DNA from: an uncultured Lachnospiraceae bacterium
GTDB lineage: Bacteria; Bacillota; Clostridia; Lachnospirales; Lachnospiraceae
Assembly (NCBI GenBank): GCA_946558465.1
Contig: CAMNTM010000009.1
Coordinates: forward strand, 1-64,000
Direction: 5' to 3'
DNA: 64,000 nt
Positions 32,663-40,128 of this stretch are shown in pieces (the stretch's first letter is position 1; every line of letters starts with the position of its first letter). The position numbers and the translations under genes are program-made. Below the pieces are notes generated by a model. That model was not told the origin of the DNA. It saw only the letters and a program-made list of their open reading frames with translations, and made no database searches.

Positions 32663-33682
32663 TTAGCAATGTTCCAATACGATAGCATGTGCAATTCCTG
32701 GAACACTTGCACCTTCATTAAAGCTTACGGTTGACATCAATGCTCCCGTCGGTACAAACAGAATTTTTTTCCATTCGCCGCGTTCAAGCTTCGGCAATAT
32801 ATAAGCGGACAATGTTGTTGCTGCACAGCCACAGCCGCTTCCGCCGGCATGTGTATCCTGTGTATTTTGATCAAATATTGTCATACCGCAGTCTATATGA
32901 TTTTTTCGAATATCGTACCCCTTTGCCAGGGCAAGGTCAAATAATATACTCTGTCCAACATATCCCAAATCTCCCGTTACAATCCGATTGTAATCCTCCG
33001 GGGTCCGTCCGAAATCCTCCAGATTGCGGACAATTGTATCACAGGCTGCCGGTGCCATACAAGCACCCATATTTTGAGAATCTTTGAGGCCGTAGTCAAC
33101 AATTTTTCCTATGGTAACTCCTGTAATTCTCACATGACTTCTTTTTTTTCCTACAAGAAATGCTCCACTGCCGGTAACTGTCCAGTGCGCCGAAAGAGGA
33201 CGCTGATTTGCATAGCTTAACGGAAATCGAAATTCCTTCTCGGCGCTTCCAAAATGGCTGGATGTCACAGCCAGCATATATTCTCCATAGCCCGCCGCCA
33301 CACACATAGAAGCCAGGGCAAGAGCCTCTCCCGATGTGGAGCAGGCTCCGTACAATCCGAACATGGGAATTTCCAATTCTTCCACGCCTATTGACGTAGC
33401 AATTTCCTGTCTTAAAAGGTCTCCTCCGAAAAGATAACGCACCTGACTTTGGCTCACATGCGCCTTTCCCATCGCCAAAAGACATGCCTCCTTCTGCATG
33501 GTGCTTTCTGCCTCTTCCCAGGTATCTGCTCCGAAAAGATCATCCTCCCCTACTAAATCAAACATTTTTCCGAGAGGACCTGCACCCTCCTTTTTCCCTG
33601 CCACCGATGCACTGCTTATCAGATACGGCGATTCTGCAAACTCTATACTCTGTGCTCCCTTTACTAAACTATCCTGACTCAT
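32663..33682 (-). CDS. spoVAD: Stage V sporulation protein AD
   Basis: 339 aa, a thiolase-like fold: MFGLYGACSTSGEALALASMC holds the conserved cysteine region, then AVTSSHFGSAEKEFRFPL, DTHAGGSGCGCAA and the C-terminal FVPTGALMS. SpoVAD binds dipicolinic acid and is the soluble subunit of the SpoVA channel. ATG 33682 is preceded by GGGGAGG at 8 bases. It lies 26 bases after spoVAC. Confidence 0.93.
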   Translation of the reverse strand: MSQDSLVKGAQSIEFAESPYLISSASVAGKKEGAGPLGKMFDLVGEDDLFGADTWEEAESTMQKEACLLAMGKAHVSQSQVRYLFGGDLLRQEIATSIGVEELEIPMFGLYGACSTSGEALALASMCVAAGYGEYMLAVTSSHFGSAEKEFRFPLSYANQRPLSAHWTVTGSGAFLVGKKRSHVRITGVTIGKIVDYGLKDSQNMGACMAPAACDTIVRNLEDFGRTPEDYNRIVTGDLGYVGQSILFDLALAKGYDIRKNHIDCGMTIFDQNTQDTHAGGSGCGCAATTLSAYILPKLERGEWKKILFVPTGALMSTVSFNEGASVPGIAHAIVLEHC

Positions 33683-33708
33683 AAGAAATTCCTCCCCTTC
33701 CACTTCTT

Positions 33709-34167
33709 TTACATAATCCCGCTTATCTTAAGTATCCAATATCCAAGCCCCAAAAGCCAGCTGGAAAAGATTCCATACAAAATTACCGGACCCGCAATCG
33801 TAAAAATCTTGCAGCCGATTCCCATGACCTGTCCCTCTTTCTGATACTCGATAGCCGGGGAGGCTACTGAATTCGCAAAACCGGTAATCGGTACAAGCGC
33901 TCCGGCACCACCCCATTTTGCCACACTTGGATATAGATTAAATCCTGTAAGCAGAACGCTTAATAGAATTAAGGCCATTGATGTCCAGCCTCCGCTGATA
34001 TCTTTATCAAGCCCCTGTCTCTCACAAAAATTTAAAATACACTGTCCAATGACACAGATTGCTCCTCCGGTCACGAAAGCCTTTGCCATATTTGCCGGAA
34101 GATTGTGTACCGGAGTTTTCTTCTTTACATAATTTTCATACGCTTCCTGCTGTTTCTTCTTGTCCAT
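33709..34167 (-). CDS. spoVAC: Stage V sporulation protein AC
   Basis: 152 aa membrane protein with a charged N-terminus (KKKTPVHNLPANMAKAFVTGG) and four or so helices; AKWGGAGALVPITGFANSVASPAIEYQKEGQVMGIG is the family block, seen here in parts. SpoVAC is reported as the mechanosensitive channel of the SpoVA complex. It follows repeat copy 3 and precedes spoVAD. Confidence 0.92.
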   Translation of the reverse strand: MDKKKQQEAYENYVKKKTPVHNLPANMAKAFVTGGAICVIGQCILNFCERQGLDKDISGGWTSMALILLSVLLTGFNLYPSVAKWGGAGALVPITGFANSVASPAIEYQKEGQVMGIGCKIFTIAGPVILYGIFSSWLLGLGYWILKISGIM

Positions 34168-34207
34168 TTATCTTTCTCTCCTTTACAGTTAATTTGAGGG
34201 GACGTTC

Positions 34208-34249
34208 AATTGGGGACGGGGTAAAACGAGTTTTACCCCGTCCCCAATT
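34208..34249. repeat. Palindromic repeat, copy 3 of 4
   Basis: AATTGGGGACGGGGTAAAA-CGAG-TTTTACCCCGTCCCCAATT, perfect arms, in the spoVAB-spoVAC gap. The side arm is degenerate (GGGGACGTTCAATT on the left). Confidence 0.85.
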
Positions 34250-34255
34250 CATCCG

Positions 34256-34675
34256 TCACCACCTTTTCGCAAAAAACAACATAGCTCCGAGCCCCTTCCC
34301 TAGAGCAACTCCCAATATCAGATACGGAATAAATCGAATTAATTTTACTCTTCTTATAAAAATTGGAAATACATTTAATATTTCTGCAAGAGCCATTGAC
34401 CAACAGCCCACAAAAATTCCTGCAAGAAGTCCAAAAACCGGTGCAAGCCATGCACCATATGGAATACTGATATGGTAGACAAAGAAAATATTTCCCAGAA
34501 TTCCTCCAAGCGCCACACTGTCCTCATATAGAAGAATATGCTCCCCCGTATGGGTCCTGTCCGCAAAGTCGGATATAACGCCCAATCCGATGATAAAGGA
34601 AAAAAGTCCTCCTGCAACTACCATTCCTGCGCTAAGTCCGATGACTGCCAACGCGATTTGCTGTACCCACATCAA
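34256..34675 (-). CDS. spoVAB: Stage V sporulation protein AB
   Basis: 139 aa with four to five hydrophobic helices: VIGLSAGMVVAGGLFSFII, RTHTGEHILLYEDSVALGGI and FVYHISIPYGAWLAPVFGLL. The size, sequence and position after spoVAA match SpoVAB. Its start overlaps the spoVAA coding end by 44 bases. Confidence 0.88.
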   Translation of the reverse strand: MMWVQQIALAVIGLSAGMVVAGGLFSFIIGLGVISDFADRTHTGEHILLYEDSVALGGILGNIFFVYHISIPYGAWLAPVFGLLAGIFVGCWSMALAEILNVFPIFIRRVKLIRFIPYLILGVALGKGLGAMLFFAKRW

Positions 34676-35306
34676 GCTCCTTCTCCTTTCTGGAATAATT
34701 TTCTATCAGAGTTGTCTGAAGATCATTTTCATACAGGCGCATCTCCACCTCCATCGGCGTCGGATCTACGGTAAATTTTTTCTTTCCAAAATGATTAAAA
34801 AACGTAAGAATTCCTATAATAAGACCTATACAATACGTAAGCTCCAGCATTGTAAAGCCGTCACTTTCCACTCCCGTAACAAGCATATAAATCTGTCCGA
34901 ACATTTTAGTAACGTCTATATCATTGTTAAATGCCATAATGGAAAAGGCTGCTCCCACAAAGCTGATTAATACAACAACCGCCGCTTTTAACACATGAAC
35001 TACTCCTCCGGCTGTCTGCTGTTCCTCATAGGTAATAATAAAATCCTGCTCTCCCATATTCTGTATATCCATTCCCGGATATTCCCTGTGAATGCACTCG
35101 ATAACTTTAAGGATAGATACCGCTGTCCTGTTTTGATGCTTGTTATCTGTGTGATGGAATTTTAATAATTTTATAGTTTTTAATTTCGGCACTACAGCCG
35201 GATTTGCACATTCCATACTAAGCACATCTCCCAGAGTAACAGCCGGATTTGTCACCTCAACATTTCTATCTGCTTTGATATAAACTGTTTCACTATTCGC
35301 CGCCAT
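34632..35306 (-). CDS. spoVAA: Stage V sporulation protein AA
   Basis: 224 aa. The soluble N-terminal half (VYIKADRNVEVTNPAVTLGDV, with YPGMDIQNMGEQDFIITYEE) precedes two membrane segments (about 105-125 and 155-175). This arrangement and the position ahead of spoVAB identify SpoVAA. It overlaps both neighbours (14 bases with the 57-aa ORF, 44 with spoVAB). Confidence 0.88.
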   Translation of the reverse strand: MAANSETVYIKADRNVEVTNPAVTLGDVLSMECANPAVVPKLKTIKLLKFHHTDNKHQNRTAVSILKVIECIHREYPGMDIQNMGEQDFIITYEEQQTAGGVVHVLKAAVVVLISFVGAAFSIMAFNNDIDVTKMFGQIYMLVTGVESDGFTMLELTYCIGLIIGILTFFNHFGKKKFTVDPTPMEVEMRLYENDLQTTLIENYSRKEKELDVGTANRVGSHRT

Positions 35307-35466
35307 ATTTTTCTACCCTGCTTTCTGTCTGTAACCTTACAAGAGTACCTTCACTGATGTCATCTGCTTTCCCTGCATCGCCAAAATAATAAATACAGCC
35401 TACCAAAACTGCCAATGCTACTATAAAAATCAGGCATACCCTGAGTCTTTTTCTTGCTTCTTCCAT
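35293..35466 (-). CDS. Small single-pass membrane protein between sigF and spoVAA
   Basis: 57 aa: EEARKRLRVCLIFIVALAVL, i.e. a basic start and one membrane helix (about residues 10-28), then an acidic tail. ATG 35466 follows AAAGGCGG. Overlap with the spoVAA start suggests coupling. It is not part of the canonical spoIIA-spoVA set I know, so its sporulation role is inference. Confidence 0.6.
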   Translation of the reverse strand: MEEARKRLRVCLIFIVALAVLVGCIYYFGDAGKADDISEGTLVRLQTESRVEKYGGE

Positions 35467-35538
35467 ACTGACACCGCCTTTACAAATTTTTATGTTAGTA
35501 TGGGAAATATGCACAGAAAATATGCATGGGTATGCCTT

Positions 35539-36252
35539 CTATATTCGTTCCCTAAGTCTTTTTAAAATTTTTTTCTCTAATCTTGACACCTGTACCTGTG
35601 AGATTCCTAGCTCTTTCCCCACCTGTGACTGTGTCCTCTCTGCAAAATATCTAAGATAAATAAGCCGCCTTTCTTCTTTATTTAAACCTGTAAGCAATTC
35701 TCCCAGCATCATATGATTCAGAAGCTTATCTTCCTCCCGTTCCTTTTCCGGAATCTTATCCATCAGACGAATTTCCTGCCCTTCCTTTTGATAAATCGGC
35801 TTATACAGAGACTCTACATCACCGCCTGCATCTAGTGCCATCACAAGCTCTTCACGATCCACCCCAAGTTTTTCGGCAATTTCAGATATGGTTGGTTCAC
35901 GTCCCCACCTGTCACTTAGCTTTTCCTTACATAAATACGCTTTGTAGGACAACTCCTTTAATGACCGGCTTACCTTAATAATTCCGTCGTCTCTTAAAAA
36001 CCGCTTAATCTCACCCGAAATCATAGGTACGGCATAGGTTGAAAATTTTACATCATAAGATAAATCAAATTTATCAATCGCCTTAAGAAGCCCGATATTT
36101 CCAATCTGGAATAAATCCTCTGCTTCCGCACCTCTGTTATAAAACCGCTTCACTACGCACCATACAAGGCCCGCATTTTCCTCTACCAGCTGTGTTCTCG
36201 CTTCCTCGTTTCCTTCGTGGGACTTCATGATTAAAGCGATTGTGTGGTCCAT
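35539..36252 (-). CDS. sigF: Forespore sigma factor SigF
   Basis: 237 aa. Region 2: EAEDLFQIGNIGLLKAIDKFD and KFSTYAVPMISGEIKRFLRD. Region 3: EPTISEIAEKLGV. Region 4 helix-turn-helix: RTQSQVGKELGISQVQVSRL. SigF starts forespore transcription and is held by SpoIIAB. Its start overlaps the spoIIAB end by 22 bases, as expected for the spoIIA operon. Confidence 0.95.
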   Translation of the reverse strand: MDHTIALIMKSHEGNEEARTQLVEENAGLVWCVVKRFYNRGAEAEDLFQIGNIGLLKAIDKFDLSYDVKFSTYAVPMISGEIKRFLRDDGIIKVSRSLKELSYKAYLCKEKLSDRWGREPTISEIAEKLGVDREELVMALDAGGDVESLYKPIYQKEGQEIRLMDKIPEKEREEDKLLNHMMLGELLTGLNKEERRLIYLRYFAERTQSQVGKELGISQVQVSRLEKKILKRLRERI

Positions 36253-36686
36253 AGCTTCCGTCCTTTTCCAATGATTTTCTTCATCCTTACAACTGTCCCT
36301 TCTCCGGGCTTTGACTCAACCTCAAGCTCATCCATAAAAGCTTCCATAAAAGAGAACCCCATCCCAGAACGATCCAGATCCGGTTTCGTAGTAAAGAGAG
36401 GCTCCATCGCAGCCTCCACGTCTTCAATTCCCTTTCCCTTATCCTCAACTTCAATATAAAGTGTTCTCTCCTCCGTACGACAGCGGATAATCACATCCTT
36501 GACCTCACCTTCATAACCATGAATCACTGCATTCGTAACTGCCTCTGATACCGCCGTTTTCACATCAGACACTTCCTCTACCGTCGGATTTAAGGATGTC
36601 ATAAACGCCGCTACAGTTACCCTTGCAAATGATTCATTACTGGACCGGCTGTCAAATATTAACTGCATTTCATTCGTATTTTCCAT
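36231..36686 (-). CDS. spoIIAB: Anti-sigma F factor SpoIIAB
   Basis: 151 aa GHKL kinase: N-box DVKTAVSEAVTNAVIHGY, EVEDKGKGIEDVEAAMEP (G1), DRSGMGFSFMEAFMD (G2) and GEGTVVRMKK. It binds SigF or phosphorylates SpoIIAA. It starts directly after the spoIIAA stop and overlaps sigF. Confidence 0.95.
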   Translation of the reverse strand: MENTNEMQLIFDSRSSNESFARVTVAAFMTSLNPTVEEVSDVKTAVSEAVTNAVIHGYEGEVKDVIIRCRTEERTLYIEVEDKGKGIEDVEAAMEPLFTTKPDLDRSGMGFSFMEAFMDELEVESKPGEGTVVRMKKIIGKGRKLWTTQSL

Positions 36687-36998
36687 TTACTTTTCCTCCT
36701 CATAAATCTGCATAATTTTCGTTACACCTGACATTACAAGCATTTTCTTCATTCTTTCATTGGCATGCACCGCGCACACCTCTCCTCCTAACATATAGAT
36801 TCTCTTATACCGGCCCATAATCACGCCGATACCGGAGCTGTCGCAAAAAATTGTGTCCGCAAAATCAAAAATTACATAACGGATATGATTTCGCTCAATC
36901 AGATGATCCGATTCTTTTCGTATCTCCTCCGCATTATGATGGTCAAGCTCTTTCGGAAGAAAAATAGTCAGACAATTTTCCTGTACCTGATACTTCAC
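36687..36998 (-). CDS. spoIIAA: Anti-anti-sigma factor SpoIIAA
   Basis: 103 aa STAS domain. FCDSSGIGVIMGRYKRIYML contains the phosphorylatable serine in DSSG (residues 53-56). The dephosphorylated form frees SigF from SpoIIAB. GTG 36998 is the start, with AAAGGAG upstream. Repeat copy 4 sits 24 bases before the start, and no sigma-H-type promoter is evident between it and the upstream terminator. Confidence 0.93.
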   Translation of the reverse strand: MKYQVQENCLTIFLPKELDHHNAEEIRKESDHLIERNHIRYVIFDFADTIFCDSSGIGVIMGRYKRIYMLGGEVCAVHANERMKKMLVMSGVTKIMQIYEEEK

Positions 36999-37022
36999 GC
37001 TTATTCTCCTTTCGCTGTTGAT

Positions 37023-37082
37023 TGGGGACAGGGCATTTTCCAGTCGGGGACGGGGTAAAACTCGTTTTACCCCGTCCCCGAC
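37023..37082. repeat. Palindromic repeat, copy 4 of 4
   Basis: Side arm GGGGACAGGGCATTTTCC (from 37024), then GTCGGGGACGGGGTAAAA-CTCG-TTTTACCCCGTCCCCGAC (37043-37082). It lies immediately upstream of spoIIAA and is the clearest full-length unit. Confidence 0.85.
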
Positions 37083-37095
37083 TTAAAAAGCCTGA

Positions 37096-37126
37096 AAAAG
37101 GATATGCGTTTCTTGCATATCCTTTT
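37096..37126. terminator. Terminator after the TPR gene
   Basis: AAAAGGATATGC (37096-37107) and GCATATCCTTTT (37115-37126) with a 7-base loop; the minus strand ends in a T run. It separates the TPR gene from spoIIA. Confidence 0.8.
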
Positions 37127-37143
37127 CTTTCGTACTTTCTATC

Positions 37144-38544
37144 TTATTCCTGCGTATTTCCAGTCTGCCCGTTTTCTGATCCCGATCCTTCTAAATCACC
37201 GGAATCTGTATCCTGGGCACTGCTCTGCTGTGCATCGAGGGCTTCCTGTGCCTCAGACGCGGCATCTGTATCGGGGTAGCTTTCTATAATCTTCTGGTAT
37301 TGGAGGTTCGCCTTGTCCTGCTCTCCTTGTTTTTCGTAGGACTGCGCCAGAAGAAGCATTGCCGCGCCATTTTCATATCCTTCATCCATCTTCATGACAG
37401 TTTCCAAATTACTGACAGCCATCTCGTAATTTGCCACTTCGAAATTCCTCTGGGATGTATTATAAAGATCACTGCACATATTCGGATATAATTCTCCGGT
37501 AATATCGTCATACGTCTCTTTCCCCACCGTGCCGAGTGAATCCGGATTAATTGCCAGTAACTCTTCCAGCATTGCTGTGTTGCTCATATCCTGTGCCCTG
37601 TAATGATCTGCAATATTCATAAGTCTTTCGTAGCTGTCTTGTGTGGAGGCCGCCGTCGCCTGCACATTTTCAGTCTCTTCACTGGTCGCACGGTATCCGT
37701 CCAGCTCTGTCTTAAGTGCACTGATCTGGGATTCCTGCTCGGCAATCTGATTACTGAACGCTACTGTCTGCTCATTAACTCTCTTCTGCTTCGAGGAATT
37801 CATCGCCGGCATAACTAAAAACCACATAACCAGCACTCCGACTCCGACCCCGATGCTGATATTAATTACGGTATTTAAGCCTGTCCGCTCTTTAAAGTTC
37901 GCAGATACTGGCTGAATAATCGTCTCATTTCCAAGATTATATGTAACCGTCTGCTGTTCTCTCCCGGCCGGCTTCTTTACCTGCACCGGACGTTCTCTTC
38001 TAACCTGGTTCAGCTCATGCATATACCGGAGTGTAAGCTCATTTGTAGTATCCAGTCTGTGAGCAGCCTTTAACATCTGCCTGGCATTACCATACTGCTC
38101 CGTATGCAGATATAAAAACGCAAGAAGCTGGTATGCCTTCAGATATGCCGGATGGGCCGCAATTGCTTTTTTAAGCTGCATAATTGCCATATCCTCGGCA
38201 TTCTGCTGCGCATATACAAGACTCTGATTATATTTTTTTACAGCCTGGTTAATCTCATCAAGCTCTCCCGGTATCTCCTGTATTTTTTTTATATAATAAT
38301 CAGCAATATTATCCTCTGACTGGAAATTCTTACTCAAAATCCATTCCACCAGCGCCTCCATCACATCTCCACGCCCATAATATACAAGCCCCAGAAGATT
38401 CATCGACGCCACATTAGCTCTGTTATATTGAAGACTACGCCTAAGCGCCGCAGCCGCTCCGCTCATATCCCGGATTCTTGCCTTTTCCAGTCCTTCATTG
38501 TACCAATAATTTGACTGATATACTAACTTTTCTGCATAATCCAT
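37144..38544 (-). CDS. TPR-repeat membrane protein
   Basis: 466 aa. The N-terminal TPRs (about residues 1-190; AAALRRSLQYNRANVASMNLLG, AYLKAYQLLAFLYLHTEQYG) are followed by one membrane helix (about 227-250; INISIGVGVGVLVMWFLV). A coiled-coil stretch (KQKRVNEQTVAFSNQIAEQE) comes next, then more TPRs (about 320-440), ending in a Gln/Ser/Asp/Gly-rich tail. A cytoplasmic TPR domain with an extracytoplasmic TPR domain suggests a scaffold across the membrane. The partners are unknown. It follows folC and the 49-aa ORF on the same strand. Confidence 0.75.
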   Translation of the reverse strand: MDYAEKLVYQSNYWYNEGLEKARIRDMSGAAAALRRSLQYNRANVASMNLLGLVYYGRGDVMEALVEWILSKNFQSEDNIADYYIKKIQEIPGELDEINQAVKKYNQSLVYAQQNAEDMAIMQLKKAIAAHPAYLKAYQLLAFLYLHTEQYGNARQMLKAAHRLDTTNELTLRYMHELNQVRRERPVQVKKPAGREQQTVTYNLGNETIIQPVSANFKERTGLNTVINISIGVGVGVLVMWFLVMPAMNSSKQKRVNEQTVAFSNQIAEQESQISALKTELDGYRATSEETENVQATAASTQDSYERLMNIADHYRAQDMSNTAMLEELLAINPDSLGTVGKETYDDITGELYPNMCSDLYNTSQRNFEVANYEMAVSNLETVMKMDEGYENGAAMLLLAQSYEKQGEQDKANLQYQKIIESYPDTDAASEAQEALDAQQSSAQDTDSGDLEGSGSENGQTGNTQE

Positions 38545-38559
38545 AAATCACGAATCCTT

Positions 38560-38709
38560 CTACCTGGACGACCCGGTATTGGTCTGCTCCACTACTTCAC
38601 GAATAATGTCCGTCATATCTGTTAAATCTTCCTGATAAACTGCCGCTGCAATCTCTTCTACCTCAAGACTCGGCTGAAATTTTTTCAGCTCTTCTTCATA
38701 ATTCAGCAT
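38560..38709 (-). CDS. Small acidic protein between folC and the TPR gene
   Basis: 49 aa beginning MLNYEEELKKFQPSLEVEEI and ending VEQTNTGSSR, acidic and helical with no known domain. ATG 38709 follows a perfect GGAGG at 8 bases and overlaps the end of folC by 14 bases, a typical coupled arrangement. It is easy to miss because of its size. Its function is unknown. Confidence 0.65.
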   Translation of the reverse strand: MLNYEEELKKFQPSLEVEEIAAAVYQEDLTDMTDIIREVVEQTNTGSSR

Positions 38710-40027
38710 CTGGTCTGCCTCCTGACAATAATTTCTCTATCGTTCCTGCAAGATACAAAGAGCCAAGACAGTAAATATATCCTCCCGCCTCACGCTCTGC
38801 ATACGCCGTCTCCAGCGCCGTCTCCACACTGTTCCTAACGAGCACTCTACACTTCGTATATCTGCGGAAGCTTTCTGCAAGCTCCTCTGCAGAAATTCTT
38901 CTTTTATCTTCAATCTCTGTTATAATGTATGCCTTTGCCGGCACTTTCTCACAAAGACATGCTGCCATAGCATCATATTTTTTATCTGCTGCCGCCGAAA
39001 ATACAATTACCGGCAGCGCTTCCTCCTTCCCCTTAAGAGCCTGTACACTTTCTGCAAATGCCTCCACTGCCCCTGGATTATGAGCCCCGTCCACAACAAG
39101 AAACTTACGTACCTCTTCCATCCGTCCTTTCCAGGTAACAGATGCCAGCACCTCCGGCCACCTGTCCTTATGAATCTCCTCTCCCTGCAGAAGATATTCA
39201 CAGGCCTGAAGGGCAAGTTCTGCATTCATCACCTGGTAGATTCCACAGATGGGAACCCTCCATGTAGTATCTTTATCATACGCATTTCTTCTGGAAAATG
39301 CAATATATTTTCGATTCACTTCCAGGATTTCGAACGCATTTTTCGTGATTTCTCTACAAGGCGAAAAACACTCCTGTGCCTTTTTCCAAATGACCTTAGA
39401 AGCCTCTTTATTCCCGCCGTCGAAAAATACCGGCACTCTGGGTTTAATAATTCCGGCTTTTTCCCACGCAATCTCTTCTATCGTATCTCCCAGAATATCT
39501 GTATGGTCCAGACTCACAGATGTGATCACGGTAAGTACTGGCTCTTCTGCAGAATTTGTCGCGTCAAGCCTCCCTCCAAGCCCGGTCTCCAGCACAATAT
39601 ACTCTACATCCGTATAGGAAAATGCTTTCATCCCCATTCCATATAAAAATTCAAAGTAAGATGGATGAGAAATTCCCTCCTCTTCCATCTTACTTACAAT
39701 ATCATAGACTTCTCCGAACACATGATAAAACTCCTCATTCGAAATCGGACATCTGCCTATTTGAATTCTTTCGTTTATCGAAACGAGATGAGGAGAAGTA
39801 AAAAAGCCGGTCTGTTTCCCCTCCGCCTCCAGCACAGCCTGTATATATGCACACACAGAGCCCTTTCCGTTTGTACCCGCCACGTGAATAATCCTTCTGT
39901 CTGCTGCCGGACTTCCCAGTCTTTTTAGAAAATCCTTTGTGTGCCGGAGAGTATGTTTCTTTGTAAACTTGGGCAGCTCCTCAATATAGCAGACTGCCTC
40001 CTCATAGCTTTTCGGCTTTTCCTTCAT
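38696..40027 (-). CDS. folC: Folylpolyglutamate synthase/dihydrofolate synthase
   Basis: About 443 aa Mur-ligase family enzyme. HVAGTNGKGSVCAYIQAVLE is the ATP-binding P-loop. TGFFTSPHLVSINERIQI, VLETGLGGRLDATN and VVDGAHNPGAVEAF are further FolC motifs. It adds glutamate to folates. ATG 40027 is chosen since GGAGGGG lies six bases before it; an ATG at 40042 overlaps that site. Confidence 0.93.
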   Translation of the reverse strand: MKEKPKSYEEAVCYIEELPKFTKKHTLRHTKDFLKRLGSPAADRRIIHVAGTNGKGSVCAYIQAVLEAEGKQTGFFTSPHLVSINERIQIGRCPISNEEFYHVFGEVYDIVSKMEEEGISHPSYFEFLYGMGMKAFSYTDVEYIVLETGLGGRLDATNSAEEPVLTVITSVSLDHTDILGDTIEEIAWEKAGIIKPRVPVFFDGGNKEASKVIWKKAQECFSPCREITKNAFEILEVNRKYIAFSRRNAYDKDTTWRVPICGIYQVMNAELALQACEYLLQGEEIHKDRWPEVLASVTWKGRMEEVRKFLVVDGAHNPGAVEAFAESVQALKGKEEALPVIVFSAAADKKYDAMAACLCEKVPAKAYIITEIEDKRRISAEELAESFRRYTKCRVLVRNSVETALETAYAEREAGGYIYCLGSLYLAGTIEKLLSGGRPDAEL

Positions 40028-40128
40028 CTGTTTCCCCTCCATAGGTCTCAGCTTTCCTTCCCGGTATCTTTACTTCCACATTTCTACTGTTTCTCCCCCA
40101 TTTTCCAGGCTTTCAAATTAGTACTCTC

